A stretch of 64,000 nucleotides of DNA, taken from positions 124,001 to 188,000 of the forward strand of contig JANWHD010000018.1 in NCBI GenBank assembly GCA_025450585.1, read 5' to 3'. A program made the translations under genes and the position numbers. The notes under the pieces are model-generated. The model did no database searches, was not told the DNA's origin, and was given only the letters and a program-made list of their open reading frames with translations. The DNA comes from Solirubrobacterales bacterium (GTDB taxonomy: Bacteria; Actinomycetota; Thermoleophilia; Solirubrobacterales; 70-9). Of the stretch, positions 37,715 through 44,902 are shown one piece after another (position 1 is the first letter of the stretch; each line of letters begins with the position of its first letter).

Positions 37715-38416
37715 TCAGGAAGGCGGCGGGGTGATCTCGCTGATCAGGAACCCGGAGAGCTTCCAGTTGCCGTCGTCATCCCGTGACAGGCCGATCGTGT
37801 AGGGGTCGCCGCCGGCCCTGTAGAAGAAATAGCCCCCTTCTCTCCTGATTCGAAGGACCCCCGCCTCCACTTCGCTGGATACGAAGGTCTTCCGGGGCGG
37901 CACCTTCCCGAGCAGGTGGGCGATGATCGTCGGGCAGTCCCCGCCGGCCACCTCCTCGAACTGCGAGCCGATGTTCATCACGGATTTCAGCGCCCCCTCG
38001 TCCAGGTAGGAGCAGGTAGTCGCCCAGTCATATCGGACGCGGGCGATGAGATACTCGTGCACGACGCGGGCGGCCTGTTCCAGTGCCCGTCTGTTCGCTT
38101 CCTTGCCGTGTTTCAGGGTGGTGTAGTAGTCGATGTCGCGGAACTGCTCCGGGCCCCCGTCCGTCACGCGCAGCGGCCCCGTCTTGACGTTGGAGCGGAT
38201 CTGTTCGTTGGTGTCGGCCACGTCGCCGGTGTCGGCCACGGTATCCCTGACTGTCGTGCCGTCCGCCGAGCCGGTGCCGGTGCCGGCTGGCTCGTCGCCC
38301 CCGCAGGCAGCCAGCGACGCCGCGATCAGCACCGTGGCCACGAGCGTCGCCCAAGCCCCGAACAAAGACTTCGACGTCAAAATATGCGCGTTGGTTCGAA
38401 CCCGTGGATCTTCCAT
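37715..38416 (-). CDS. Lipoprotein, tandem paralog 3
   Basis: A 233-residue lipoprotein: signal peptide with lipobox LAAC (ATVLIAASLAAC), a Thr/Asp-rich linker, then a compact domain with VVHEYLIARVRYDWATTCSYL and a C-terminal strand region ending SGFLISEITPPP. ATG 38416 has a good GAGGGGG site but overlaps the upstream gene by 40 bp; TTG 38380, overlapping the upstream stop as TTGA, is the alternative. It is one of three related tandem genes whose shared core is (V)L..YL.AR...W...C.YL. Function unknown. Confidence 0.75.
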   Translation of the reverse strand: MEDPRVRTNAHILTSKSLFGAWATLVATVLIAASLAACGGDEPAGTGTGSADGTTVRDTVADTGDVADTNEQIRSNVKTGPLRVTDGGPEQFRDIDYYTTLKHGKEANRRALEQAARVVHEYLIARVRYDWATTCSYLDEGALKSVMNIGSQFEEVAGGDCPTIIAHLLGKVPPRKTFVSSEVEAGVLRIRREGGYFFYRAGGDPYTIGLSRDDDGNWKLSGFLISEITPPPS

Positions 38417-38961
38417 GCGTCCCCCTCGCGTCGCATCAGCATCGCGTAGGTGTCCCCGTAGCCGTCTTCATAGATGACGAAAGTCCGCTTGCCCCCGCGG
38501 CGAATGATGTCTGGGTCGATCTGCGGCGGCCCTTCGGTTTCACCGGCCGACGAGACCCCCTCCAGGCTCTCGACGCCGGCGGGGCAGCCGCCGCCCTCCC
38601 GCTGCTCTGCCGTTCCCTTGGCCACGGCAAGCAAGAATTCCGACAGGTAGGAGCACACCTCCGAGTAGCGATCGTCGGCGCGCGCGGCGAGGTAAGCGCG
38701 CAGCACGACCGTCGCCCCCTCGAGTTCCGCCTCGCTTCCCTTGTGGCCAAAGGAGAGGATGTCCCCGCGGAGATCCTCGTTGACGTTGTTCCACGCATTC
38801 GGCTCAGCCCCTGAGGAGGGTGGCGCTTCGTTCGGGTCTTCCGCCACCCCTTCGATCCCAGTGGTTTCGGTCGCGCTCGAGTCGCCCCCGCAAGCGCTCA
38901 GCTGCAGGGCGACGAGGATTGCCGTGAGCACGGCGACAGCCCTAGGACCCTGCCCAATCAT
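38377..38961 (-). CDS. Lipoprotein, tandem paralog 2
   Basis: A 194-residue lipoprotein with lipobox LSAC (AILVALQLSACGGD), an acidic linker and the shared core TVVLRAYLAARADDRYSEVCSYLSEFL, followed by a second Cys region (GGCPAGVESL) and a C-terminal half with YAMLMRREGDAWKIHGF. The same AYAxLMxREDGAWKV pattern ends paralog 1. It overlaps the downstream gene and is probably co-transcribed with both neighbours. Confidence 0.75.
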   Translation of the reverse strand: MIGQGPRAVAVLTAILVALQLSACGGDSSATETTGIEGVAEDPNEAPPSSGAEPNAWNNVNEDLRGDILSFGHKGSEAELEGATVVLRAYLAARADDRYSEVCSYLSEFLLAVAKGTAEQREGGGCPAGVESLEGVSSAGETEGPPQIDPDIIRRGGKRTFVIYEDGYGDTYAMLMRREGDAWKIHGFEPTRIF

Positions 38962-39009
38962 CGAAAAAACTATATCGACTAGTAGGAGAAAGGCGCGGCT
39001 AGGAGCGCC

Positions 39010-39699
39010 CTAGGGGATCGGCGTCGCCGCGAGCGCGCCGACCTTCCAGGCGCCGTCTTCCCGCTCCATCAAGGCCGCGTACCCGGCGTTCTCGGCGCCG
39101 CGGTAGATGAGGAAGGCCCGTTCGTCTTCGAGCCGCAGACTGCCCGCATCGACGATCGTGGATTCACGCCGCACCGCGGTGGGCAGAGGCGGCGTCAGCG
39201 TCCCGAGGATCTTTGCGCAGTCCTGACCCTCGAACTGGCCGGAGCGAGACGCGAGCACGTCGAGCTGGTCCGTGACCGTTCTCGCCAGGTAGGCGCAGGC
39301 GGCCGGCCAGTCCTCCTCGGCGCGCGCGACGAGGTAGTCGTGCAGCACGGTGGCCGCTTCCTCCAGTTCGCTCTCCTCGCTCTCCTCACCGAAGTTCTGG
39401 ATGCTGTTGTCGCCCCCCTCGGTGCGATACTGGTCCGCGCCGCCGCCCGAAACCTTCAACGGAGCGGTATCGCCGCTCGGCGGTGAGCCACTCGATTCGT
39501 CACCCTGCGGCTGCAAGCCGCCGTCCCCCGTCCCCTTCGAGCCGGACTTGCTCTCCTTGCTCGGATCCGAGCTCGTCCCCTTCGCGGGCGCGGTGTCGGT
39601 CGCTGTCGAGCTCGAGTCTCCACAGGCCACAAGGGCGCCGCCCGCGATGACTATGGCGGAAAGCGCTGCGATCCGGCGTATCCCCTCCCTGGTCACCAT
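39010..39699 (-). CDS. Lipoprotein, tandem paralog 1
   Basis: A 229-residue lipoprotein with lipobox LVAC (IVIAGGALVACGDSS), a long Ser/Gly/Lys linker of about 60 residues, the shared core TVLHDYLVARAEEDWPAACAYL, a Cys region (GQDCAKILGTL) and a C-terminal YAALMEREDGAWKVGALA. ATG 39699 is the start. The fold resembles small secreted ligand-binding or SnoaL-like proteins, but I cannot assign it. It diverges from the TetR gene. Confidence 0.75.
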   Translation of the reverse strand: MVTREGIRRIAALSAIVIAGGALVACGDSSSTATDTAPAKGTSSDPSKESKSGSKGTGDGGLQPQGDESSGSPPSGDTAPLKVSGGGADQYRTEGGDNSIQNFGEESEESELEEAATVLHDYLVARAEEDWPAACAYLARTVTDQLDVLASRSGQFEGQDCAKILGTLTPPLPTAVRRESTIVDAGSLRLEDERAFLIYRGAENAGYAALMEREDGAWKVGALAATPIP

Positions 39700-39798
39700 C
39701 GGCGATTGTATTGATCGCGCTCTGGAAGCTGAAAATTGCGGGGAGACGCGCGGGTACAGAAAGTCGCTATCGGACCTCTTCTGTTCTACAGTTTCGGG

Positions 39799-40488
39799 AT
39801 GGCCTCCGGTAGACGCACAGCTAGGTTGAGCGAGCGCCTGCCCAGGGGGAGGCACGGGCTGCCGCGGGAGGCCGTGACGGAATCCCAGCGCAACCGAATC
39901 CTGCAGGCGATGATCGAGGTCGTCTCCGAGCGTGGCTACCCCGAGACGCGGGTGGTCGACGTGATCGGGGTGGCCGGGGTCTCGAGAAAGACGTTCTACG
40001 AGCTCTTCGCCAGCAAGGAGGACTGCTTCCTCGCTGCCTATGACGTGCTGCTGGGCAACCTGCTCGGGGACACGGCGAGGGGATTCGAATCCAAGCCGGG
40101 CGCCCCCTGGGCCGAGCGCGTCGCCACGGGCCTCGGCGAGCTGCTGAAGGACCTCGCCGAGCACCCGGACGAGGCGCGCTTCGCGATAGTCGAGGTACTC
40201 GCGGCGGGGCCGAAGGCCCTTGCCCGCCGTGATGCGGCGCTGCGCCAGTTCACCGGTTTTCTCGACGCTGGCCGGGCCGAGACCTCGGTCGAGCTTCCCG
40301 GGATCACGTCGCTCTCGCTCGCCGGCGGTGTCAACGAGCTGCTCTACAGCGAGATCCTCCACGGCGCCGTATCCCGCCTCCCGAGCCGGTTGCCGGATTT
40401 GATGTTCTGGATCACGCTGCCGTTCCTCGGTCCCGAGGGAGCGGCTGAGGAGCGCGAGCGGACCCGCCTCTCGATGATCGAGGATTGA
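39799..40488 (+). CDS. TetR-family transcriptional regulator
   Basis: A 229-residue protein. The helix-turn-helix lies at about residues 33-80: QRNRILQAMIEVVSERGYPETRVVDVIGVAGVSRKTFYELFASKEDCFLAAYD, interrupted here only for description. The C-terminal ligand domain is helical. ATG 39799 is used. It lies between the lipoprotein genes (divergent, 99-bp gap) and a secreted paralog downstream; either could be its target. Confidence 0.9.
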   Translation: MASGRRTARLSERLPRGRHGLPREAVTESQRNRILQAMIEVVSERGYPETRVVDVIGVAGVSRKTFYELFASKEDCFLAAYDVLLGNLLGDTARGFESKPGAPWAERVATGLGELLKDLAEHPDEARFAIVEVLAAGPKALARRDAALRQFTGFLDAGRAETSVELPGITSLSLAGGVNELLYSEILHGAVSRLPSRLPDLMFWITLPFLGPEGAAEERERTRLSMIED

Positions 40489-40632
40489 AAACCGGCGTGT
40501 TAAGCCGCTCTTTTCTGTGAATGTCGGGGTTTATCTAGTCTGCGATGTTGGTAATTTGGGCTGCTGGAGGGATAGACCAAGGCTTTCTATGGCCGGCCGA
40601 CGAGCCAGGCCGCAAAGGAGAGAAATAGAGAC

Positions 40633-41406
40633 ATGCGCAAGCGCTTGATCACGACAATGGCCGTGGCCGTGGCCCTGGCGGTTACGGCGACGAGTCTCGC
40701 GGTGGCCAAAAAGATCGTCGTCCAGCAGGGGAATCTGAGGCTGACAGTCGATGGGACGTTCAGTCCGCAGAAGCTGCCGAAGAGCACGCTGGCACCGATC
40801 ACGCTCGACGTCAAAGGCAAAGTCGAGACCCTCGACGGCAAACACCCGCCGGCCCTGAGGGAATTCGTCGTCGAAACCGACAAGAACGGGGCGCTCAACG
40901 CCAAGGGCCTGCCGACCTGCAGCGCGGCCAAACTCAACTCGCAGGACACCAAGAACGCCGAAAAGGCGTGTCCCAACGCAATCGTCGGCTCAGGCAAGAC
41001 GGACGTCGAGATCGAATTCGCCGAACAGCCGCCGATCGTCGCCCACAGTAAGCTCCTCGCCTTCAACGGCGGCGTCAAGGGCGGCACGACGACGATCTTC
41101 ATTCACGCCTTCCTGACGGTTCCGGTGCCAGCCGCGGTCGTCACTACGGTGAAGATCACGAAAGTCCACAATGGCCGCTATGGGTTGAAATCCGTGGCCT
41201 CGGTTCCGGTGATAGCAGGAGGGGCTGGTTCGCCGATCAACTTCAGCCTCAAACTCCATCGCGACTTCACCTACAAAGGCAAGAAGCAGAGCTACTTCCT
41301 CGCCAAGTGCCCTGACGGTCACCTCAACGCAAAGGGATCGGGCATCTTCAGCGACAGCACCAAACTGGTGGGCAGCGTCGTCCTTCCCTGCACCCCGAAG
41401 GGCTAG
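40633..41406 (+). CDS. Secreted protein, member 3 of the dispersed paralogous family
   Basis: A 257-residue protein with a signal peptide (MRKRLITTMAVAVALAVTAT) nearly the same as that of member 2. AAAGGAGAG precedes the ATG. Shared marks: LPKSTLAPITLDVKGKV, NGALNAKGLPTCS, CPNAIVGSGKTDVEIEF, LLAFNGG, and FTYKGKKQSYFLAKCPDGHLNAKGSG. A strong terminator follows at 41439-41470. Function unknown; outside-the-cell localisation is likely. Confidence 0.82.
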   Translation: MRKRLITTMAVAVALAVTATSLAVAKKIVVQQGNLRLTVDGTFSPQKLPKSTLAPITLDVKGKVETLDGKHPPALREFVVETDKNGALNAKGLPTCSAAKLNSQDTKNAEKACPNAIVGSGKTDVEIEFAEQPPIVAHSKLLAFNGGVKGGTTTIFIHAFLTVPVPAAVVTTVKITKVHNGRYGLKSVASVPVIAGGAGSPINFSLKLHRDFTYKGKKQSYFLAKCPDGHLNAKGSGIFSDSTKLVGSVVLPCTPKG

Positions 41407-41438
41407 CAACGCTTTCGACTCAGGACGAATAGGGGATG

Positions 41439-41470
41439 GAAAGGGCGGCCCAACGGGCCGCCCTTTCTCT
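41439..41470. terminator. Bidirectional hairpin terminator
   Basis: AAAGGGCGGCCC and GGGCCGCCCTTT form a 12-bp stem around AAC, followed by CTCTTT on the plus strand. It separates the secreted paralog from the convergent membrane-protein gene. Confidence 0.75.
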
Positions 41471-41479
41471 TTCCGCCAC

Positions 41480-42199
41480 TCAATCCCGCGGATCGGTCCC
41501 ATCGACCGGGGCCGGTGGAATCAAGCCCTCTGCCTCACGGCGCCGCTCGCCCCGCCGCAGGATCCGCTGACCGAGGATCGCAATGCTGAGGATCGCGGTG
41601 GCGCCGAGGCTGAGCTGCACGCTGAGCAGTCCCTGACGCGTCCAGTAGACGTCGCGCAGATCGAGCAGCAGCGCCGCCTCGTCGAAGGTAAGCCCCATGC
41701 CGATGCCGGTGGTGACCGCGAGACGCTCTTCCAGCACCTCGTCGTCGGTCAGGAGCGCCGCCGTCCCGGAGGCGAAGGCCATCACGATGCCCGGCACGAA
41801 GTGGTGGATGTGACGGCCGCCGACGCTGACGTTGCGAAACGGCCACCACTCGTCGCGGATGCCCCAGGTCGAGAGGCGCACCAGCGCGAACGAGCCGAGG
41901 AAGCCGGCCAGCAGGTTGAAGAGGACAGTTTCGCTGCGCGGGGCGTCGGCATAACCGCTGACCGCGATCCCGACCGTGTCGAGGGCGGCGACCGGGGCCG
42001 CCTCGACCAGGCCATCGCCATCGCCCTGATGGGAGCGGCGCTGCAACATACGGCCATACTGGCCGGCGAGCACCGCACCGGCGCCCCCGAGGGCAACGGT
42101 GGCGAGCGCCACGGTCGCACGCTCCGAACGGGCCCAGCCGAAGCGGGTCCTCGCTTTGGCGCGACGGCTGATGCGGGTTGGCAGACGGCGCGAGGTCAA
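41480..42199 (-). CDS. Integral membrane protein of unknown function
   Basis: A 239-residue protein with about five membrane helices. Distinctive conserved-looking segments are SVGGRHIHHFVPGIVMAFASG and GIGMGLTFDEAALLLDLRDVYW; the HIHH and the acidic residues could bind a metal, though this is unproven. Start TTG 42199. It is the last gene of the rpsF-ssb-rpsR-rplI strand run, 34 bp after rplI, and is likely read with it. Confidence 0.75.
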   Translation of the reverse strand: MTSRRLPTRISRRAKARTRFGWARSERATVALATVALGGAGAVLAGQYGRMLQRRSHQGDGDGLVEAAPVAALDTVGIAVSGYADAPRSETVLFNLLAGFLGSFALVRLSTWGIRDEWWPFRNVSVGGRHIHHFVPGIVMAFASGTAALLTDDEVLEERLAVTTGIGMGLTFDEAALLLDLRDVYWTRQGLLSVQLSLGATAILSIAILGQRILRRGERRREAEGLIPPAPVDGTDPRD

Positions 42200-42233
42200 C
42201 GCCTCGCAAGCCTAACCGCCGGGTCGAGCGGCG

Positions 42234-42686
42234 CTACCGCTCCTCGGTGACGATCGTCTTCACAGTCGCGACCGCGCCGTCGGCGACCTCGATCTCGACC
42301 ATGTGGGTGCCGATCTCGCGGATCGGTTGCTCGAGGCGGACGTTGCGGCGGTCGATGCGCAGATCGCGTGCCTCGCGGATCGCCTCGACGATCTCCTTGG
42401 CCCCGACCGAACCGAAGAGCTTGCCGTCCTCGCCCGCCCGCTGGTGGATCGTGAGAACGGTCTTGGAGAGCAGCGAGGCCGCCTTCTCTTCACGCTCGGC
42501 GCGTGCCTTTTCGGCTCTTTCAGCCTCCACCCGCCGACGCTGAGCCTGCTCCAGCGCTCCCGGCGTCGCGGGTGCGGCCAGCTTGCGCGGAATCAGGTAG
42601 TTGCGAAGGTAGCCGGGGGAGACGTCAACCGGATCGCCGCGATGGCCGAGATCGTCGACGTCCTCGAGCAGGATGGCCTGGGTCAC
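42234..42686 (-). CDS. rplI: Ribosomal protein bL9
   Basis: A 150-residue protein of normal length: N-terminal domain QAILLEDVDDLGHRGDPVDVSPGYLRNYLIP, a long connecting helix (QRRRVEAERAEKARAEREEK) and the C-terminal rRNA-binding domain with GKLFGSVGAKEI. The start is GTG 42686. Its Shine-Dalgarno (AGGGAGGGG) lies in one arm of the inverted repeat at 42686-42852 and could be masked by pairing in the mRNA. Confidence 0.97.
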   Translation of the reverse strand: MTQAILLEDVDDLGHRGDPVDVSPGYLRNYLIPRKLAAPATPGALEQAQRRRVEAERAEKARAEREEKAASLLSKTVLTIHQRAGEDGKLFGSVGAKEIVEAIREARDLRIDRRNVRLEQPIREIGTHMVEIEVADGAVATVKTIVTEER

Positions 42687-42852
42687 TAGTGCCCCTCCCT
42701 ATGATGCCTCGCCGCAAATGACGGTCCCAGATCGCCGCCATACGGCGTCCTCGGTCGTCCGAATAGCGCTGCTATTCGGACTCCCTGCGTCCTTGTCTGG
42801 CGACGCCTGGACCTCGTCATTTTCTGGCGGCCACCATAGGGAGGGGCACTAG
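42686..42852. repeat. Family C palindromic element, copy 2
   Basis: Perfect 18-nt outer arms (42686-42703 and 42835-42852) span from the rplI start codon to the rpsR stop codon. A second pair AAATGACG/CGTCATTT lies at 42716-42723 and 42815-42822. The core has GGCGTCCTCG, the hairpin GTCCGAATAGC-gct-GCTATTCGGAC (42757-42781) and TCCCTGCGTCCTTG, as in the other two copies. Confidence 0.88.
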
Positions 42853-43112
42853 CGCTCTCCGACGTAGGGCAGGAGCGCGATCTCCCGTGCCCGCTTCACT
42901 GCCACCGAGAGCTGCCGCTGGTGCTTGCGCGAAAGACCGGTTACCCGCCTTCCGCGCGTCTTCCCCTTGTCGGAGAGGAAGCGGCGCAGGAGGTTGAGGT
43001 CCTTGTAGTCGACCGCCTCGGAGTTGATCCGGGTGTACTTGCGGGGACGCGCGCGGTCCGGCGCTCGCCTTCCCCGGCGGGGCGGTGCTGCTCCTGAATC
43101 CATCCTGGCCAT
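42849..43112 (-). CDS. rpsR: Ribosomal protein bS18
   Basis: An 87-residue protein with [21 protein letters not shown] and the RNA-binding [37 protein letters not shown] 43112 is taken as start; ATG 43103 is possible. The usual zinc Cys residues of some S18 forms are absent. Both sides are bordered by family C elements within the same operon. Confidence 0.96.
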   Translation of the reverse strand: MARMDSGAAPPRRGRRAPDRARPRKYTRINSEAVDYKDLNLLRRFLSDKGKTRGRRVTGLSRKHQRQLSVAVKRAREIALLPYVGER

Positions 43113-43137
43113 CGGACGGATGATCCTACAGAAGCAG

Positions 43138-43245
43138 CACCTGGCGGTGCCGGACACTGCGCGCTACGGCGTCCTCGGTCGCTTACGTGCAGAGCACGCT
43201 TCGCTCCCTGTGTCCTTGTATCGCTTGGTCCGGCGCCGCCAGGTG
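43138..43245. repeat. Family C palindromic element, copy 3
   Basis: Outer arms 43138-43155 and 43228-43245 (CACCTGGCGGYGCCGGAC) pair with one G-T mismatch. The core matches copies 1 and 2: CGGACACTGCGCG, GGCGTCCTCGGTCG, a short CGTGC-aga-GCACG hairpin, CTCCCTGTGTCCTTG and GCTTGGTCCGGC. It lies between ssb and rpsR. Confidence 0.85.
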
Positions 43246-43255
43246 AGAGGCGGAT

Positions 43256-43714
43256 CTAGAACGGAATGTCGTCGTCTCCGCCCCCGCCTGCTGCCGCGCC
43301 GGCGAAGTCCGAGGAGTCGGCTGGCACGTCGCTGCTCGGGGTGAAGCCGCCGTTGCCGCCCCCGCCCCCGTCGCGCGAACCGAGGAACTGGACCGATTTG
43401 GCGACGATCTGGACCTTCTGCCGTTTGCCGCTGCCGTCTTTGGCCTCCCACTCGCTCCAGTCGAGCCGACCCTCGACCGCAACCGGGCGGCCCTTGGAGA
43501 GGTAGTTGGCGCAGTTCTCGCCCTGCGCTCCCCAGACGACCACGTCGAAGTAGTTTGCCTTGTCCTCCCACTGGCCGGTCTGCCCGTTCTTGCGGCTGCT
43601 GTTCACCGCCACCCTCAGCTCGCAGACCGAAGTCCCGCCGCCGGTGCTGCGCAGCTCGGGGTCCTTGGTCAAGTTCCCGGTTATGACCACCACGTTGATG
43701 TTCGAAGCCGCCAC
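43256..43714 (-). CDS. ssb: Single-stranded DNA-binding protein
   Basis: A 152-residue protein: OB-fold from NINVVVITGNLTKDPELRST to VAKSVQFLGS, with WEDKANYFDVVVWG, then a Gly-rich linker and the conserved acidic tip DDDIPF that binds partner proteins. GTG 43714, preceded by GGAGTTGAG, is the start. Placement between rpsF and rpsR is the classic arrangement. Confidence 0.96.
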   Translation of the reverse strand: MAASNINVVVITGNLTKDPELRSTGGGTSVCELRVAVNSSRKNGQTGQWEDKANYFDVVVWGAQGENCANYLSKGRPVAVEGRLDWSEWEAKDGSGKRQKVQIVAKSVQFLGSRDGGGGGNGGFTPSSDVPADSSDFAGAAAGGGGDDDIPF

Positions 43715-43811
43715 GGCTCTCAACTCCTCTAATCGCTTGCCTGAACTCCAGTCTAAGAGCGCAGGCGGCGCGTCTCTCCCCCCTTGCCCCGCAATCTCCG
43801 CACAAATCCAG

Positions 43812-43859
43812 GCCGATGGGCCGATTTCACGCCGTATAGGCGTATTTGCGGCCCGCCGA
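43812..43859. repeat. Family E palindromic element, degenerate copy
   Basis: TATAGGCGTATTTG (43835-43848) is identical to 53633-53646, and the next 12 bases match at 9 positions. The arms (GGGCCG/CGGCCC, 43818-43823 and 43849-43854) pair imperfectly further out, with a nested ACGCC/GGCGT hairpin. It lies between rpsF and ssb. Confidence 0.65.
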
Positions 43860-43862
43860 CGG

Positions 43863-44342
43863 TTACTCGGCAGGCGCTGCGGACTCGTCGGGAGCCGCGG
43901 CGGGGACCTCGACCTCGACCTCGGCGGCTGGCGTTGCGGGCTCATCGGGAGCGGCGTCCTCGCCACCCCGGTGGCTGCTGGGGGCGCCCCGGTCCCGCGA
44001 CGCCCCGGGTGCGGGTGCGCCGACGGCCGGTGGCACCATCACGGGGGAGCTGGAGTCGACTTTGAAGATGCGGAAGCGCAGCACGCCGTCGGCGATCTTC
44101 AGGTTGTGGTTGAGGTCGTCAAGCAGCTCCGACGGTCCCTCGAAGCGGAACCAGCGATAGTCGGCCTCGTTGCGCTGCTCGATCTCGTAGGCCATCTTGC
44201 GCAGGCCCCACTTGTTCTCGTGCTTCAGCGTCCCGGCGGCCTCGATCCGGCCACGGGCGTCCTGAGCCAGCGCGTCGCGCCCAGGCTCGTCCTGCCCGGG
44301 GTCCAGCATGAGGACCAGCTCGTATTCGCGTGGGGAAGCCAA
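43863..44342 (-). CDS. rpsF: Ribosomal protein bS6 with a long C-terminal extension
   Basis: A 159-residue protein. The S6 fold covers about residues 1-100 (ASPREYELVLMLDPGQDEPG; HENKWGLRKMAYEIEQRNEA; WFRFEGPSELLDDLNHNLKI). The last 55 or so residues are an Ala/Pro/Glu-rich low-complexity tail (PAAAPDESAAPAE at the end), longer than in typical S6. The best start is TTG 44342, since S6 proteins begin just before REYELV. First gene of the ribosomal run. Confidence 0.95.
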   Translation of the reverse strand: MASPREYELVLMLDPGQDEPGRDALAQDARGRIEAAGTLKHENKWGLRKMAYEIEQRNEADYRWFRFEGPSELLDDLNHNLKIADGVLRFRIFKVDSSSPVMVPPAVGAPAPGASRDRGAPSSHRGGEDAAPDEPATPAAEVEVEVPAAAPDESAAPAE

Positions 44343-44428
44343 AAGCGGCGAGGGACTATAGCGGTGGGGTGAGGGTGGGGCAGGGCAAGTGGGGGGAGAA
44401 CCCACCGTCGCCAGCCCTTAAGGAAGCC

Positions 44429-44875
44429 ATGAAGCTCCGCATCCGCTGGTCGCAGGCCGGTGCAGCCGCCCTCGCCTTCGCTCTCGTGCTCGTGGCCCTC
44501 CGAACCGGCCCCGAGCTATTCAAGCCTCCCGACCCACCCAAGCTCCCCCCAGACGTCGGCCTGCCGCGGGCCGCGGAGACGACACCCTTGCTGCCTGATC
44601 CTCCTCAGGCTCGACCGCATCTCGGGCGGGTGGCGCGGGGTGGGGGTCCTCGGCGCCGCGCGGAGGCTGCGGAGGGGAGCGCCTCGAAACACGCACCGCA
44701 CCGTCCCTTTCCCCGGAGCAGCGCGCAGCGCAAGCCGAGGACCCCCACCCCGCGACAGGACCCGCCCGCCTACGCCGCCGAACCCTCGGCGGCCCCACCA
44801 GCACCGTCTGAAGTTTCACCGTCACCCCCACCCGCCCCACCAGACGACGGCTCAGTGGAGTTCGCGCCGCATTGA
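44429..44875 (+). CDS. Small Pro-rich membrane-anchored protein
   Basis: A 148-residue protein with one N-terminal membrane helix (SQAGAAALAFALVLVAL) and a Pro/Ala/Ser-rich remainder. ATG 44429, preceded by AAGGAAG, is the start. About 120 bp of the coding region (44634-44754) is a long inverted repeat, translated in frame as an Arg-rich stretch. It diverges from rpsF and lies 27 bp before the GT20 gene. Function unknown; it may be a membrane anchor whose middle has been changed by the inserted element. Confidence 0.55.
   Translation: MKLRIRWSQAGAAALAFALVLVALRTGPELFKPPDPPKLPPDVGLPRAAETTPLLPDPPQARPHLGRVARGGGPRRRAEAAEGSASKHAPHRPFPRSSAQRKPRTPTPRQDPPAYAAEPSAAPPAPSEVSPSPPPAPPDDGSVEFAPH
44634..44754. 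repeat. Long inverted repeat inside a coding sequence
   Basis: Perfect 21-nt arms (44634-44654 and 44734-44754; left arm CGCGGGGTGGGGGTCCTCGG...) enclose 79 bases. The element keeps the reading frame of the Pro-rich protein open. Confidence 0.8.
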
Positions 44876-44902
44876 CATTGAAAGGTCGGGCCTCGGGGTA
44901 GG

